From Vagococcus salmoninarum (GTDB lineage Bacteria > Bacillota > Bacilli > Lactobacillales > Vagococcaceae): a stretch of 64,000 nucleotides of DNA. Shown here piece by piece: positions 42,733-49,983 of this stretch. A program made the translations under genes and the position numbers. Positions within the stretch are counted from its first letter, which is position 1, and each line of letters starts with the position of its first letter. The notes beneath the pieces are model-generated. The model saw nothing but the letters and a program-made list of their open reading frames with translations, did not search any database and was not told where the DNA came from. The stretch is taken from assembly GCF_003987495.1 (NCBI RefSeq), contig NZ_NGJU01000003.1, positions 96,568 through 160,567 on the forward strand. Reading direction: 5' to 3'.

Positions 42733-43257
42733 TTAACCTAAAAAGCTTTCTTCATAAGGCACAACGTAACAAACACGTTCTCTTATTTCAATAATTAAGA
42801 CTAGTTCACCATTGGCAATCCCTTGTTCTTGGGGCTCATAAAAACTTGCTGGTCTCGTCATGGAGCCAGTCACGCTTTTAATTTGGATTTCACCCATCCC
42901 TTTTAAAGGAATCGGCGTCATTACCGTAGCTGTTCGCCCTTCTAGGTCTTTTTCCGATACTGAAATTGTCGCTTCAGAATTTCTAAGTGGTACTAAGATA
43001 TAGAAGTTCAACAAGAACACCAGTAAGGTTGAGACAGCGCCGCCTAAAAGGAAGACAACTAAGCCGTTTAAACTTGAAAAGCGCTCGCCAATATAGCCAA
43101 AAAGGGCTGTAAAGGCAATCCATGGAACTAGTAACATCGGATCTAGTGGCCCATCAAAATCAAAGACATCACCAAAAACAAACAAGAGAACTGCTAACCC
43201 AGCACAGACAACTAAGACGTAAAAATAAATAGTTTCTAACTGATACCCACCTAACAT
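42733..43257 (-). CDS. NfeD-like membrane protein
   Basis: A 174-aa protein with three membrane segments (about 7-30, 40-60, 70-95) and a C-terminal OB-fold NfeDC domain (about 105-174, LEGRTATVMTPIPLKGMGEI, EPQEQGIANGELVLIIEI in pieces). NfeD proteins pair with flotillins. The start is ATG 43257, ten bases after AAGGA; the frame extends upstream to 43338 without a ribosome site. It is the first gene of the nfeD-floT operon. Confidence 0.88.
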   Translation of the reverse strand: MLGGYQLETIYFYVLVVCAGLAVLLFVFGDVFDFDGPLDPMLLVPWIAFTALFGYIGERFSSLNGLVVFLLGGAVSTLLVFLLNFYILVPLRNSEATISVSEKDLEGRTATVMTPIPLKGMGEIQIKSVTGSMTRPASFYEPQEQGIANGELVLIIEIRERVCYVVPYEESFLG

Positions 43258-43430
43258 TCTGCTCACTTCCTTTCTCGTTCTAGCCTGTACCTTCATTTTA
43301 CCAACCTTTGTAACAAAAACATAGGACAATCGTAACATTTTTGTAAAAAATCAGTCTAAAGGCTGAGGGCTTCCGCTTTTAAAGAGTTAAATTTACGATA
43401 AGATTGAACTTCCCTTCTATTAATCCTCAC

Positions 43431-43471
43431 AAAAAAAGACTGGGACTTAGTTGTCCAGTCTTAATTTTTTT
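43431..43471 (-). terminator. Terminator of the TasA/SipW operon
   Basis: AAGACTGGGAC (in 43431-43446) pairs with GTCCAGTCTT (from 43453) with T runs on both strands. It follows the stop of the LPQTS gene. The remaining part of 43258-43513 shows no gene. Confidence 0.85.
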
Positions 43472-43513
43472 ATTAGTCCATTGTTTCTTAACTATTTTTC
43501 TAAAAAATATTGC

Positions 43514-44275
43514 CTATTCTGATACTTCAGATTTCTTCTGAAAAATTAAACTAACGCTTAAGAGTAACAATAAACCAAAGCCTAAGAGGCTGCCATGATT
43601 AAGCTCGCTTGTCTGTGGCAATTTTTGCGTGCTACCAGGTCTCTTGATAATTGTTCCTGGTTGGCTTGGCTTTCCAGGGCCACTAGGCTGACTTGGTGGA
43701 TCAGTTGGTTTCTGTGGTTCTTGTGGTTCTTGTGGTTCTTGTGGTTCTTCTGGCTTCCTTGGCTGATCTGTGGCAACAAAGGTCCATTCAGAAATCGTTT
43801 CATAACCATTATAAGCATTAGCTAGAGTTAAAGGCACATCTAAACGTAATAGATAGACTTTTTCTTCGTTCTTTTTAAACTCTCCTAAGCTAATGCTCTG
43901 GCCTTGGGTCATCTCGTTAATTCGACCTTGGTACAAAGTGTTTGCCCCTTGGCTTAAACTTAATGTTAATTGCTCTAAGAAACTCAAATCAAATTCATCT
44001 GTACTCAAGACCGCCAAACTGATTGCCGTCTGAGTCTGACTGTCATTTTTTATCGTTAGTTTTTGAGTGACCTGATCCCCAGGCATTATCTCTTTAAAAT
44101 TACCTAATAAATCCGCTGACTCTAAAACAAAATTAGCTTGCCCTGTCTTGTTTTTACCTTGATAAGTTAAATAGCTAGCTTTTAAATCAGCTGCCTCGAC
44201 TTTACTAGCTAATACGAAACAGGACAACAAACTTAGGACTAACAAGCTTCTTTGAAAGCTAGTCTTATGTCTCAT
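43514..44275 (-). CDS. Wall-anchored TasA/camelysin-like protein with LPQTS motif
   Basis: A 253-aa protein with an N-terminal signal peptide (cut after VEA, about 28) and a beta-rich domain like TasA/camelysin (about 30-170; MPGDQVTQKLTIKNDS and LSLGEFKKNEEKVYLLRLDV patterns). A Pro-rich linker with EPQ repeats (about 172-215) follows. The C-terminus has LPQTSE, a hydrophobic segment and a charged tail, a sortase signal with Ser where Gly is usual. It is the last gene of the vWA-sipW-TasA operon. I infer it is the wall-linked base of the polymer made by the other subunits. Confidence 0.82.
   Translation of the reverse strand: MRHKTSFQRSLLVLSLLSCFVLASKVEAADLKASYLTYQGKNKTGQANFVLESADLLGNFKEIMPGDQVTQKLTIKNDSQTQTAISLAVLSTDEFDLSFLEQLTLSLSQGANTLYQGRINEMTQGQSISLGEFKKNEEKVYLLRLDVPLTLANAYNGYETISEWTFVATDQPRKPEEPQEPQEPQEPQKPTDPPSQPSGPGKPSQPGTIIKRPGSTQKLPQTSELNHGSLLGFGLLLLLSVSLIFQKKSEVSE
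43715..43750 (-). repeat. Four tandem 9-bp repeats (EPQ codons)
   Basis: Four copies of TGGTTCTTG (plus strand; the last ends in C) encode the EPQ repeats of the linker. In-frame gain or loss by slippage would change linker length and so the reach of the anchored protein. Confidence 0.85.
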
Positions 44276-44303
44276 TTACTCACCTCCAAGTGACGTACTT
44301 TAA

Positions 44304-44855
44304 TTAATTAGGCCAGCCACTTGCTTCTAAGCTATTCAACCCATTGTTGTCTGCTTGAACCCCATCTGCTTGTAACGTGATTGCAATTTTTTGATCACTA
44401 AAACGATTATCAGCTTCTTTACTCAAACTAACTTGGGTAAATAAAGGCGTAGTTTCGCCCCCGGCCACTAAGGGGCTTTGATAATAGTAATAATCATCCG
44501 CCCCTACTTGCCAATCAGTTGCATAATTCAGTGAAATTAAAGCGAGATCATCACGACTGAAATCGACTTTCGCATCAACGAGTTCTTTTGTTGCTTTGAC
44601 TCGGACAAAAACTGGCTTGTTGCCTTCATTTTTGACTGTGACAATTCGTTGCATGTCATCTCCTGGAACCATCTTTGCACTTGGTTCAGTAAAAGGATTG
44701 CCTAAGCCGTCCAAGTCATTAAGGGCAATTTTTACTTTCCCTGTCGTAATAATCCCTTTTTTCGTTTGACTACTATTAAATAAAGCGTAAGTTGTGTAAA
44801 TACTGCCGACGATTAACAAACTTAATAATAATACTCCTAATCTTCTCTTAGTCAT
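44304..44855 (-). CDS. TasA/camelysin-like secreted protein 1
   Basis: This 183-aa protein has an N-terminal hydrophobic segment ending in TTYALFNSSQT (about 20-30), the SipW-type cleavage context, followed by TTGKVKIAL and a beta-sandwich domain with MVPGDDMQRIVTVKNEGNKPVFVRV. TasA/CalY subunits form fibres or act as matrix proteins. It lies between two relatives in the operon. GGGGGAA precedes the ATG. No metallopeptidase HExxH motif is visible, so the historical camelysin protease label should not be read as activity. Confidence 0.82.
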   Translation of the reverse strand: MTKRRLGVLLLSLLIVGSIYTTYALFNSSQTKKGIITTGKVKIALNDLDGLGNPFTEPSAKMVPGDDMQRIVTVKNEGNKPVFVRVKATKELVDAKVDFSRDDLALISLNYATDWQVGADDYYYYQSPLVAGGETTPLFTQVSLSKEADNRFSDQKIAITLQADGVQADNNGLNSLEASGWPN

Positions 44856-44881
44856 TAAGGATTCCCCCTTTTTTCATTCTC

Positions 44882-45448
44882 TTATTTACTAACTTCTTGC
44901 CAACCGGCTAAAGCAGTAGCAATTCCTTGTGCTTGAATAGCATAGCCTTTAACATTAATTTGCGGTGCTGTTAACTGGCTTAATGTCTCACTAGTTAATT
45001 CCTCTGAGAAGCTAATCGTTGTAAATAAAGCTGGTAACGTTGTCCCTTGCTTACTCGTTGCGACTGTTTCTTTATATGCGAAGACTTTCTTTTGGGGCGT
45101 TGAAGCAATTAGCTCCCAGTCAGCATGGTAATCAAGCTCATAGTAAGCTGTAAATTCAGCTAAATCATTAGAAAAGTCGAGTTCTAAATAGACGTAACTT
45201 TCTTCACTGTCCGCCTTAACTGTTAAGGTTGGATCTTTTTCTAACGTTCCGCCTGGAACAATTTTATGTTCTGGCCCTGCTAACTCCCAAGCTGGTTCTG
45301 CTAAAGAAATCCCAACTTTACCGACTGTAAAGGTATTCGCGATTAGCGCTGTTTGATCGCTTAAAAAGGCATATGTACTCGCAATTCCTAACATCACAAC
45401 TACACCTAAACCAATTATTCCAACCATTTTCTTTTTTGTTTTAAACAT
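44882..45448 (-). CDS. TasA/camelysin-like secreted protein 2
   Basis: A 188-aa secreted protein with a hydrophobic N-terminus ending STYAFLSDQT (about 24-33), then NTFTVGKVGISL, the most TasA-like junction of the three. The beta domain has IVPGGTLEKDPTLTVKADSEESYVYLEL and a final ITF-type strand. TAGGAGG precedes the ATG. It shares the x-A-x-L cleavage region with its two neighbours, which supports common processing by the adjacent SipW-type peptidase. It may be the major fibre subunit; this ranking is a guess. Confidence 0.84.
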   Translation of the reverse strand: MFKTKKKMVGIIGLGVVVMLGIASTYAFLSDQTALIANTFTVGKVGISLAEPAWELAGPEHKIVPGGTLEKDPTLTVKADSEESYVYLELDFSNDLAEFTAYYELDYHADWELIASTPQKKVFAYKETVATSKQGTTLPALFTTISFSEELTSETLSQLTAPQINVKGYAIQAQGIATALAGWQEVSK

Positions 45449-45473
45449 TATAATTCCTCCTATTTTTTATTAG

Positions 45474-46010
45474 TTAATTGTTTGCTTGGGGATTCATTCC
45501 CCAAAGCCCAATGACTCCTTCTAGTGGTTCACTTTGGACGCTTTGAGTCATAATCTCTAACTTAAATTGTTTCCCCTCATAAGCTGTGGCTAAATCCGCC
45601 TTAGGTTGACCTTCATAAATTAAAACACTGGTTTCCCCTTGACTGGCGACTGGCTGACGATGATACCAGTACCCCGCTGATTCAAACCAATCCGTTTCAT
45701 TAAAACTCAAACTATAAGTCCCTTCTGCTGGTAGCCCTAAAGTTACGCCAGTCTCTGGCTCTAGCCAACTTGGGATAACTTTAACTCGGATAAAAGCAGT
45801 GATATTACCAGTATTTTTAACGGTAACATTCTTTTTAACTTGTTGATCAAACTCTTCAATAATTTCATTGTCAACTTTACCAACGAGTAGGCTGTTTTCT
45901 AAAGTCGTTGTTCTTTCGACTAACCAAGCGTGAGTCGTACTCGTTACTAACCAAACTAAGGCAACTAAACTAACTAACCAGCCTAATTTAAGCATTCTTT
46001 TTTTTCCCAT
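45474..46010 (-). CDS. TasA/camelysin-like secreted protein 3
   Basis: This 178-aa secreted protein starts at ATG 46010 (GGAGGGGG upstream); a longer frame from GTG 46034 would overlap sipW more and has no ribosome site. The hydrophobic N-terminus ends THAWLVERTT, then NSLLVGKVDN, parallel to the neighbouring TasA-like proteins. The core has KKNVTVKNTGNITAFIRVKV. It is more diverged than the second and may cap or initiate a polymer. Even the shorter form starts 21 bases after the sipW stop. Confidence 0.8.
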   Translation of the reverse strand: MGKKRMLKLGWLVSLVALVWLVTSTTHAWLVERTTTLENSLLVGKVDNEIIEEFDQQVKKNVTVKNTGNITAFIRVKVIPSWLEPETGVTLGLPAEGTYSLSFNETDWFESAGYWYHRQPVASQGETSVLIYEGQPKADLATAYEGKQFKLEIMTQSVQSEPLEGVIGLWGMNPQANN

Positions 46011-46030
46011 TTGATCCCCCTCCCATCTCT

Positions 46031-46537
46031 TCACCCATTTTGTAGTCCCGGACTTTTTGGTGGATTGATTAACTTGCGCCAGATTAAGTGACCCAAGCTA
46101 ATCAAACTAAAAATTAGTAATAATAAAAGACTTATTTTTGATTTAAGCCACGTCACGAGATAGCCTAAAGCTGGTAAACTTATGGTAACTTTCCCTATCA
46201 ACTGGTCTTTAGTCACTGGTTGGCTATCTAGCTGCTCATTGCCATCTCCTTGAGTCATTACCCACTGCTGATTCTGGTCAAGCTTCTTTACTCTGTGAGT
46301 GACGACTGTTCCTTGATTATGCTGACTCTTAAAGGTCACCACATCATCCACGGATAATTGTTCAAGTGTCCTTGGCGCAACAACAATTAAACTCCCTACT
46401 GGAATTGTTGGTTCCATCGAACCGGATAACACAACTAAAAATTGATAGCCTAAAGCGCGACTAATGACAATTAGTAAACCTAAGGCAACTAAACCGCCTA
46501 GTAAAAACCGGCTAAAAATTTCCCATCTCTTTCCCAT
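46031..46537 (-). CDS. sipW: SipW-type (ER-type) signal peptidase I
   Basis: A 168-aa signal peptidase of the SipW/ER type. With the frame-start numbering (three residues longer) the nucleophile is Ser43 in VLSGSMEPTIPVGS and the base is His84 in TVVTHRV, instead of the Lys of standard bacterial type I enzymes. Two membrane segments flank the catalytic domain (about 12-35 and 135-158). SipW processes TasA-like proteins in Bacillus. Here three such proteins follow directly. ATG 46537 (or TTG 46546) is the start; the ribosome site is weak, suggesting coupling to the vWA gene nine to seventeen bases upstream. Confidence 0.9.
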   Translation of the reverse strand: MGKRWEIFSRFLLGGLVALGLLIVISRALGYQFLVVLSGSMEPTIPVGSLIVVAPRTLEQLSVDDVVTFKSQHNQGTVVTHRVKKLDQNQQWVMTQGDGNEQLDSQPVTKDQLIGKVTISLPALGYLVTWLKSKISLLLLLIFSLISLGHLIWRKLINPPKSPGLQNG

Positions 46538-46554
46538 CTCATTCAACTCTTTCT

Positions 46555-49500
46555 CTACTTAGCTTGAAACTTATTTTCAACCTGACTTTCATGAGTTAAC
46601 CATTGATTATTATTTAAAACATTTACGAATGTCACGCTACCTTTTTGATCTCCTGTCAAGGCTAATTGAAACTCCTTAGTTTCAGCCAAGTAACGACTAG
46701 ACCATTCAGTTAACTCTTTCACTTGGTAATTACCAGGTTTTAAAGAGCTTAAGGTTGCTGTGCCAGTTCTTTGATTGCTAGCTAAAGTAATGACTTGATG
46801 ATACGTTTCACTGACATCCCCTTGACTCCAAGTGATTTCAAAGATAAAGGACTCTTCGCCAAAGTTCCGTTGTTCACTACTTTTTATTTCCTTATTAATA
46901 ATTAATTGACTCCTTCGAACATCAATCGTAAAGTGAGCCCCTTGAGGTTGCTGATTCTTTTGATAGTCATTATTAAGGAAAGTTACGACTGAACTAATAT
47001 CGGTGGCTCCTTGATTAACTTGCCAATAATAAGCGGTTTCTGCTTCTGGACGATCTTTCGTCAGCTTAGTTGTTGTTCCTAAGACAGCTGCTTGGAATGT
47101 TAAGAGCGGCTCTTCCCCTTCAATTCCTGCAAGCTCAGTCAACTTATTTTCCCAAGTAACTGTTTTTAATCGTTCCGCTAAAATCGTTTGACTACCAAGG
47201 TCAATTGTTGTATTCGTACTTGTAACCGTAGGTGTAAAGATAAAGACTTTAAAACTTAAGTCCTTCGTCGTTTGATTTAACTCCTTGTCTGAAATTATTT
47301 TTTGATTACTCAGTTGAACCGTTTTAATCCTTCCAGTTACTTCAGGTGGGGTTAAGGTCGTCGGTAACTCATAGGTTCCTTTGATGACACTTGGTTCGTT
47401 ACCTACAAACCTTAAGTCTTTTAACTCACTTGCTTTACTGTGTTGCCAATTAATAATTTTTGGTAATTGTTGCCTTTGATCTAATTGATTTGTAAAGTAG
47501 ATTTTTCTGTCCAATGCTTTAATTTCTGGATAAAAGAGATAAATTTCAGATTTTTCTGATTTGTTGATATCCGCAACACCTGTTGTCCCACTTAAAGGCG
47601 GCAAGGCTGATGATACCCGGTAAGTAAGATCGTAAACTGTGTCTTGGCTTTCTACAGCAACTTGACTAAAGGCCTCATCTTTAAAAGCAGTACCAGCCGG
47701 AATTGTTTTTTCAACTAACATTTTTCCAGCTTGTTTGATTTGGTAAGTTACTGTCGTGTAACGGTTATTTTTACCATCTAAGACTTGGGCCTTCGTAAAG
47801 AAATCACTTAAACTCGTTTGATTCCCAATATAAGTTTTTTGATTTTGACTTGTTAAACCACTCGCCTTTAAAGGGATGTTTACTTTTGGCTGTTCAAACC
47901 GTTTTATCTCAGTTTCAGAGCCATCTTCATTTTTAGTAAAGGCCCCTGATTCAGCTTGATTTGTTAAGACTTGATTTCCACCCATAAAATCTGGCTGAAT
48001 GTCACTAGAAAAGCGGATGATTATTTTATTGTTCCGAGTGGCTGGTGTTGGTTGTTGGTTACCGTCAAAAATCACTGGCTCTAAAGTTAAATTTTCAATT
48101 GTTAAAGATTTGCTGTCTTGCTGATAATTAAGTTGAACGTCAGTTTCTGCCTTTAATCCAGGCTGGTATTCCCAACTACGATAAACTTTTACCCCACTTA
48201 AATTATTCGGGATATTATCAACTGTTGGTAAAAACAATTCCTCCGACAAAATATCTCTTAAACTTAAACCTTCGATTTTCCCCATTTCAGTTGCAATTTG
48301 TTGGAAAATATTCGCTAAATCATTCGCATTATTCGGCGTTAAATAGTAATTGCCATTATTTGAATAGCTTCCAAGGGCTAAGGTATCTCGGTAATTATTC
48401 AAATTAGAAACTTGTGCCTGTAAGTAATTACTTGAAATTCCATTCAGCATACTATTAGGAATGTCACTACTACTAGTAATGAGCGGATTCGCATTATTTT
48501 GAATCCCTACAGTGTAGATTGTCGCAGCTAAATTGTTTTTTAAACGGTAGGCACTGCTGATTGCCGCACCAGCAATTGATCCGGCTGAATAGCCACTTGC
48601 TTCTGGCCTGCCATCAGTAAATAAAATGACTGCCTGTTTTGCTGATGAACGATTAGCCTTAACTGCACTCTCGGCGCGACTCATACCTAAGTCATGGCGG
48701 GTTTGGCCATTAACTCTGAGATTTTTGACTACTTCTTTTAATTTCTCACGATCATTTGGTCGATTAGTCTGAAAAGTTTGGCTGTTAAGAGTCGCACTAG
48801 AATTATAGGTCACTAACTTAATTGTGTGGTATTGGTCAGTACTTGGGTTATTTGCAGCTGAAAACAATGTATCAGCAAAACCATTAACGGCTGTTCTCAA
48901 TGCCCCGATTTTAGTGACTTTACCAAAACTCTCCGCCATACTACCTGAAGTATCTAAGACTAAGACGACGTCTGTTGGTCGCATTTCAGTCACTATGCTC
49001 CCTTTAGCATAGGCTTCTAATTGAAAATCAACTTGCTTAGTTGATGGATTATAAGTCGCCTTTTTACTTAACTGTAAATTATCAGTAGAACCTTGTTCAA
49101 AGGCACTCATTAACGGTCCGGGACTCAAAAAGCTAGTAATCGAACTTGGATCAAAAGGCCCTTCGGCTTCTTCTTCAGACTCGTCACTAGTCACGGTTTC
49201 TGACTCTGAGGAGCTTGTCAGACTCTCAACACTTTCTACTCCTAGTTCTGTTGTCGTCTCTTCAGCTATTTCCTGCCTCTCTGAAAAGCTTGCGGCTGTT
49301 GAAGTATGAGTTGACTCTAGGACTTCATCACTGACTAGGCTTGAATCAGCTAATTCCCTGGCCGCTTCCTCTTCTTTGTGAAATTTCTCCAAACTGACAA
49401 CTTGCTCCTTTGTGAGTTTTTTGATTTCAAGAACTTGTTCTGCTTCTGAGTAATTGGCTAAAAATGCGGCTAACTCTTGACCGTATAATAATTGCTCCTC

Positions 49501-49641
49501 TTCCTTGGTTGCTTCCTGTAATTGGTTGCTAGCTGCTACGGAGTTTGTGATTGTTTCCGCCAGTCCGATAAGTGGTGTCACTTGTAAGGTTAAAGATAAA
49601 ATCACTAAGATTTTAATTAACATCTGCCACTTTTTTTTCAT
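46555..49641 (-). CDS. Large secreted von Willebrand A domain protein
   Basis: A 1028-aa secreted protein. After the signal peptide (about 1-29) comes an acidic, Ser/Thr/Glu-rich N-terminal segment (about 40-160), then a von Willebrand A domain with the MIDAS DTSGS near 230-234 and later T/D metal residues (FTDGRPEASG). Long beta-rich repeats follow (about 450-900). The last about 110 residues look like a Cna-B/SpaA-type domain (INKEIK ... TFVNVLNN), possibly with an internal isopeptide bond. There is no LPXTG motif or C-terminal membrane segment. It is the first gene of the operon and a likely tip adhesin. ATG 49641 follows TAGGAG by eight bases. Confidence 0.85.
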   Translation of the reverse strand: MKKKWQMLIKILVILSLTLQVTPLIGLAETITNSVAASNQLQEATKEEEQLLYGQELAAFLANYSEAEQVLEIKKLTKEQVVSLEKFHKEEEAARELADSSLVSDEVLESTHTSTAASFSERQEIAEETTTELGVESVESLTSSSESETVTSDESEEEAEGPFDPSSITSFLSPGPLMSAFEQGSTDNLQLSKKATYNPSTKQVDFQLEAYAKGSIVTEMRPTDVVLVLDTSGSMAESFGKVTKIGALRTAVNGFADTLFSAANNPSTDQYHTIKLVTYNSSATLNSQTFQTNRPNDREKLKEVVKNLRVNGQTRHDLGMSRAESAVKANRSSAKQAVILFTDGRPEASGYSAGSIAGAAISSAYRLKNNLAATIYTVGIQNNANPLITSSSDIPNSMLNGISSNYLQAQVSNLNNYRDTLALGSYSNNGNYYLTPNNANDLANIFQQIATEMGKIEGLSLRDILSEELFLPTVDNIPNNLSGVKVYRSWEYQPGLKAETDVQLNYQQDSKSLTIENLTLEPVIFDGNQQPTPATRNNKIIIRFSSDIQPDFMGGNQVLTNQAESGAFTKNEDGSETEIKRFEQPKVNIPLKASGLTSQNQKTYIGNQTSLSDFFTKAQVLDGKNNRYTTVTYQIKQAGKMLVEKTIPAGTAFKDEAFSQVAVESQDTVYDLTYRVSSALPPLSGTTGVADINKSEKSEIYLFYPEIKALDRKIYFTNQLDQRQQLPKIINWQHSKASELKDLRFVGNEPSVIKGTYELPTTLTPPEVTGRIKTVQLSNQKIISDKELNQTTKDLSFKVFIFTPTVTSTNTTIDLGSQTILAERLKTVTWENKLTELAGIEGEEPLLTFQAAVLGTTTKLTKDRPEAETAYYWQVNQGATDISSVVTFLNNDYQKNQQPQGAHFTIDVRRSQLIINKEIKSSEQRNFGEESFIFEITWSQGDVSETYHQVITLASNQRTGTATLSSLKPGNYQVKELTEWSSRYLAETKEFQLALTGDQKGSVTFVNVLNNNQWLTHESQVENKFQAK

Positions 49642-49694
49642 TATATTCACTCCTACCTCTTTAACTTATTTAAATTTCCTATGAGTCATCTCTT

Positions 49695-49719
49695 AGACTA
49701 CTTCTAGTTTATCTAGTCT
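49695..49719. promoter_or_regulatory. Dyad at the promoter of the vWA-sipW operon
   Basis: AGACTA-N13-TAGTCT is an inverted repeat overlapping a minus-strand -10 TAAACT (17 bases after -35 TTGTTG). It is a candidate site for the divergent MalT-like regulator. Confidence 0.45.
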
Positions 49720-49930
49720 GGTTGGTTTCAACAATCCCTTGAAGGTTAGGTCAATTTTAATTATCTTTTTCACAAGATTGAGCTTTTTTTCATTTATCCT
49801 GAGGTAAAAAAAAAAGAGGTTAGTTTTTACTTAATTTCTCGCCAAATTACTGATTTTATTCCTAATAACTACTATTAAGGCTTTTTTATACTCATTTAGT
49901 TTCACACAAGTTATAATTCATTTATAAACA

Positions 49931-49966
49931 ATAACTGATGATTACCGCAATAACTTAATCAGTTAT
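49931..49966. promoter_or_regulatory. Inverted repeat before the LuxR-type regulator gene
   Basis: ATAACTGAT (49931-49939) and ATCAGTTAT (49958-49966) are perfect nine-base inverted repeats 18 bases apart, ending 15 bases before the start codon. Either an operator for autoregulation or a leader hairpin. The rest of the 330-base intergenic region is AT-rich with no gene. Confidence 0.5.
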
Positions 49967-49983
49967 AAACATGGAGGACTATG

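Noticed and set aside
43715-43750. CRISPR-like repeat
   Set aside because: The 9-bp units are directly tandem without spacers and are coding (EPQ).
44304-46010. Camelysin metalloprotease activity of the TasA-like proteins
   Set aside because: No HExxH or other zinc-peptidase motif is visible.
43514-49641. A sortase-assembled pilus locus
   Set aside because: There is no class C sortase and no pilin motif; the signal peptidase is SipW-type and the subunits are TasA-like.
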